Part shown: piece by piece, positions 61,446 to 64,000 of the stretch
How positions within the stretch are numbered: position 1 is the stretch's first letter
Layout: every line of letters begins with the position of its first letter
Source of the DNA: CAWDPQ01 sp963804245
GTDB lineage: Bacteria > Acidobacteriota > Vicinamibacteria > Vicinamibacterales > 2-12-FULL-66-21
DNA: 64,000 nucleotides
Assembly (NCBI GenBank): GCA_963804245.1
Contig: CAWDPQ010000016.1
Coordinates: 1-64,000, forward strand
Reading direction: 5' to 3'
The notes under the pieces: generated by a model
Told to the model about the DNA's origin: nothing
The model's database searches: none
The model's input: the letters and a program-made list of their open reading frames with translations, nothing else
Program-made: the position numbers and the translations under genes

Positions 61446-62421
61446 TCAGCGCGTCTTCGGCGGTAATAGCTTCTTCGGGAACTTCGCGACGACCGTGTAG
61501 TTGGGATCGACGACATTGGCGATGCGCGAGTGCCCGCCCTGCGAAACAACCTGATAGGCATCGAGCTTGTCGAACCCGTAGTCGTCGACCAGCCACTGGA
61601 TCAGTTCGACCTGGGCAATGCGGAAGGCATCAACCAGCGGCCGCACGCTGCCGAGCACCATGATGTCGTCCGCATCTTCCATCCGCGGCCAGCGGATGCG
61701 CTGGCCTTTGATCACGTCGAACTGGAACGTGACGTCCATCGTCGTTTCCAGTCCCGATCCGCAGATCTCGCCGTCGCCCTGCAGGGCGTGGCCGTCACCG
61801 AAATAGAAGTAGGCGCCCTCGTGGAAGATCGGCAGATAGACCGTCGTCCCCTCGCGCGCGTCCGACGCGTCCATGTTGCCGCCGAAGTTGCCCGGCCAGA
61901 GACCGCCCCATGCCTCGTCACCATCGCGGGGCGACGGCAAGCCGGCCAAGCATCGGTTTGAGGGGCATCTCGATGCGCTTCGAGGCCGAAGCCGGCAGCT
62001 CCAGGATTCCAACGCTGCGTGCGCGGTCGAGACGCCACTCGAAACGCCGCGCCGGCAGCGGGTCGTTCAACATCCGGGTCCGGGAATCGCCGGCGACGGC
62101 GCTGATGCCGGTGGGATTGACCGCGGACACGGCGGTATCCCGATTCGGCCGCAACTTGAGGATACGGACGACAAGGGTGTCGGAGGTGGTCGCCCCTTCA
62201 ATCAGGAACGGCCCGACCTCACCAGGCCAGGGACCGCCGGATTTCTCGTAGTAATCGCCAGGCTTGGAAAACGTACGGGTTTCGACGATCGCCCCGGGTT
62301 TCAGACGAAGGACGGGCGGGCGGACCGCAAACGTGGGCACGCCTTCCCTGGGTTCGAACTTGATCGGCGCCGGGTTTTGTTGCGCAAGAAAAAGCGCGAG
62401 GACGACGAGCGCGACGGACAT
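61446..62421 (-). pseudogene. Acetamidase/formamidase family protein, frameshifted near 61930
   Basis: The family hydrolyses small amides to ammonia and acid. ATG 62421 (MSVALVVLALFLAQQNPAPI) gives a signal peptide. The first frame has VETRTFSKPGDYYEKSGGPW and VGPFLIEGATTSDTLVV; near 61930 it shifts, continuing PRDGDEAWGGLWPGNFGGNM, then FHEGAYFYFGDGHALQGDGE and GSGLETTMDVTFQFDVIKG, the typical metal-site segment. The joined length is about 325 residues. A secreted form is common in this phylum. Confidence 0.88.
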
Positions 62422-62430
62422 CGGTTTGGG

Positions 62431-63162
62431 CTAACCGCGCCCCTTCTTGCCTCCGTGTCGAGGCTGACCGCCTCGGAACGGGTTCTGCGAACCGCCGCGG
62501 CCGCCGCCCTGGTTGCGATGTGGCCCCTGAAAACGGCCCCCGCCGCCACCGTGAGCGCGGTTACCGTTGGCGGGCCCGCCATTGCCGCGGCCCATCATGG
62601 CGCGAGGATCACCGCCGCGCGGTCGCGGCCCGCCGCCGCCACCGCCACCGCGAAACTGGCCGTTGCTGCGGTTCCCGGACTGGCGAACGGTGAACTCCGG
62701 AAGCGGCCGTGCATCCTTCTGACCCTCGGGCCGAGGAAGCTTGGCGCGCAGCAGCTGGCGATGCACCGGGCCGTCTTCGACCGGCGACGGCATTTCCATG
62801 TCGTCGATCTCAGCGCTGGGTTCCGGCTCAATCGCTTGTGGAGCCACGTCGACTAACGCAGGCGGCGTTTCAGGTATGTCGCTCATAGATTCGGGAGTGG
62901 CAGTCACGATCTCCGGAGCTGTTTCCGCGTCGGGCTCCGGCATGGTGGCGAGCACTTCTTTGTAGAGAGCAGCAGGTGTTTCTTTTTTGCGGCGCTTGGG
63001 GACGCGCGCGCCCTTGTATACGTGTTCCGCGTCGCATGTCGTGCAACGAGTCTGTTTGACTTCGTCCTCGATCATCGCAACGACCGCGTGGTTGGTCACG
63101 CGGCGCTCGCGCGGACAGTAGTCATCCAATATGTCACCGAGACGCAGCCGGCGCTGCTCCAT
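62431..63162 (-). CDS. RGG-rich protein with N-terminal zinc-knuckle-like segment
   Basis: From ATG 63162 (MEQRRLRLGDILDDYCPRER) the first 70 residues hold DDYCPRER and RCTTCDAEHVYKGARVPKRR, a possible CxnCxxC zinc site. A Pro/Glu-rich linker follows (about 70-145), then VRQSGNRSNGQFRGGGGGGG and further RGG/GRGG repeats to the end (GQPRHGGKKGRG). Arg-Gly-rich tails usually bind RNA. Similar proteins seem common in Acidobacteria (recollection, not checked). Function is not known. Confidence 0.7.
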   Translation of the reverse strand: MEQRRLRLGDILDDYCPRERRVTNHAVVAMIEDEVKQTRCTTCDAEHVYKGARVPKRRKKETPAALYKEVLATMPEPDAETAPEIVTATPESMSDIPETPPALVDVAPQAIEPEPSAEIDDMEMPSPVEDGPVHRQLLRAKLPRPEGQKDARPLPEFTVRQSGNRSNGQFRGGGGGGGPRPRGGDPRAMMGRGNGGPANGNRAHGGGGGRFQGPHRNQGGGRGGSQNPFRGGQPRHGGKKGRG

Positions 63163-63300
63163 CGTAAAACTCACTCCCCCGAGATTTCCGTGTAGATTGG
63201 CTGGAAAAAAAGCGCTTGCGTAGGTGACGGCGAGTCTAACAGACGCGCTCCACCTAGCGCAACCAAATACCCGGAAGTCTGCTCTCGAACAGACTTTGGG

Positions 63301-64000
63301 TCACTTCCGACCTGCCGACCGCGCTACCCACGCCAGCGCGGCGTCCATTGCAGGGTCTTGCCCTCTCGCTAACGCCTCGCGCGAAAGCGGAGTCACTTCA
63401 TCCGGCACGACGCCACGCCCTTCGAGCCGCGTGCCATCGGCGGCGACGAAGTCACCGTAGGCGTGGATCAGGATGTCGCCGTTCGGCAGCTTGTTGAACA
63501 GGGCGGGAAGCGCCTGCCCCATCGACGTCTGCCCGAACACGCGCGCCCGTTTGATCCCCTGCATCCCGCCCGTGAAACACTCCGACGCGCTGCCGCTCAT
63601 CGAATCCACGATGATCGCGACCGGTCCGGCGAAGGGCGCGACCCGCTCACCGGCGGCGTTCACGAGGCGCGGATTCGCTACGAACCGCAGCTCCGAGTCC
63701 CGCGTCTTCATCGTGCCGAGTGTTTTTCGTTCGTTGACGAAATGCCCCGAAATGCCCATCAGCATGGCGGCGAGCCCACCTGGGTTGCCGCGCAGATCGA
63801 TGACGATGCCGTCTGCGTCGCGGTGCGCGCCCATGGCCTTCTCGAACTCGCGATCGACGGCGGTCATCCAGACGTTGAAGCGGATGACACCCGCCGACAG
63901 GCCGCCCGGCATCTGGCGCCGCTCCGACTCGACACGGACGAACATCGTCGGCAGATGACCGACGGTGACCGGTTCCCCTGTCTCGGGCCGCCGATCCAGC
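63301..64000 (-). CDS. S41-family (C-terminal processing / tricorn-like) peptidase, C-terminal part
   Basis: The frame is open to the right window edge and ends at 63301, leaving about 232 residues. It has the S41 fold: ADGIVIDLRGNPGGLAAMLM, GPVAIIVDSMSGSASECFTG with the catalytic serine in SGSASE, GQTSMGQALPALFNKLPNGD and GRGVVPDEVTPLSREALARG. The lysine usually found after the serine loop (GKG) is replaced by GQA, as in tricorn/IRBP-like members. An upstream PDZ domain would be outside the window. Confidence 0.85.
   Translation of the reverse strand, partial: LDRRPETGEPVTVGHLPTMFVRVESERRQMPGGLSAGVIRFNVWMTAVDREFEKAMGAHRDADGIVIDLRGNPGGLAAMLMGISGHFVNERKTLGTMKTRDSELRFVANPRLVNAAGERVAPFAGPVAIIVDSMSGSASECFTGGMQGIKRARVFGQTSMGQALPALFNKLPNGDILIHAYGDFVAADGTRLEGRGVVPDEVTPLSREALARGQDPAMDAALAWVARSAGRK

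Noticed and set aside
1..64000. CRISPR array, prophage or complete transposon
   Set aside because: No regularly spaced repeats, phage structural genes or transposase were seen.

Overview
The window is a high-GC bacterial chromosome segment, most likely from an Acidobacteriota member of the Vicinamibacteria type. That placement is inferred from gene content: beta-propeller sensor kinases, a TonB receptor with a carboxypeptidase-regulatory-like N-terminus, futalosine-pathway menaquinone genes, a SUF cluster and many stand-alone sigma-54 activators. No rRNA or other taxonomic marker was seen, so it is not proven. One tRNA-Arg(ACG) is present. No CRISPR array, prophage or complete insertion sequence was found.

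Layout. 1-8.3 kb: N-terminal part of a secreted serine-protease-like gene, degraded sequence, a LuxR-type response regulator behind a decayed kinase tail, a DoxX-like membrane protein, a sigma-54 activator and a large propeller/Y_Y_Y sensor kinase followed by a decayed regulator head. 8.3-15.5 kb: tRNA-Arg, a glycoside hydrolase family 3 enzyme, moaB, moeA, a peroxiredoxin-like gene whose active-site cysteine codon is an in-frame TGA (probable selenoprotein), a truncated binding-protein gene and a hybrid kinase. 15.6-19.2 kb: superoxide dismutase, nadA, mqnE, yjbQ. 19.2-25.2 kb: a cobalamin-riboswitch operon (btuB, btuD, btuC, btuF, DUF71 ATPase). 25.1-35.1 kb, all minus strand: ThiF/rhodanese, sufA, sufB, sufC, sufD, sufS, sufU, sufT, an Rrf2 regulator, a second cysteine desulfurase and mqnD. 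35.2-45.3 kb: rmuC, a SIMPL-domain protein, an FGE-like protein, aminotransferase, homoserine dehydrogenase, CaiB-type CoA transferase, a PilT-like ATPase and menG. 45.3-49.5 kb: a metal-handling cluster (cupredoxin, ZIP permease, multicopper oxidase) divergent from an MntR-type repressor and an outer-membrane protein. 49.5-64 kb: queD/queC, a DUF4097 lipoprotein, a deoxyhypusine-synthase-like enzyme, a second sigma-54 activator, a subtilase, an HD-GYP/GAF/GGDEF signalling protein, a flavin reductase, a BON lipoprotein, fabI, an acetamidase/formamidase, an RGG-rich zinc-binding protein and the C-terminal part of an S41 peptidase.

How genes work together. Menaquinone synthesis is represented by mqnE, mqnD and menG at three places. 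Iron-sulfur assembly (suf) shares a transcript direction with mqnD, and nadA and mqnE (both Fe-S enzymes) lie together. Vitamin B12 uptake and salvage is one riboswitch-controlled, translationally coupled operon. moaB and moeA make molybdenum cofactor.

Caution. At least fifteen genes are broken by one or more single-base shifts although both halves are well conserved. These include essential genes such as sufB and sufS, so many are probably assembly indels, not true pseudogenes. Coordinates for those genes span the repaired reading.
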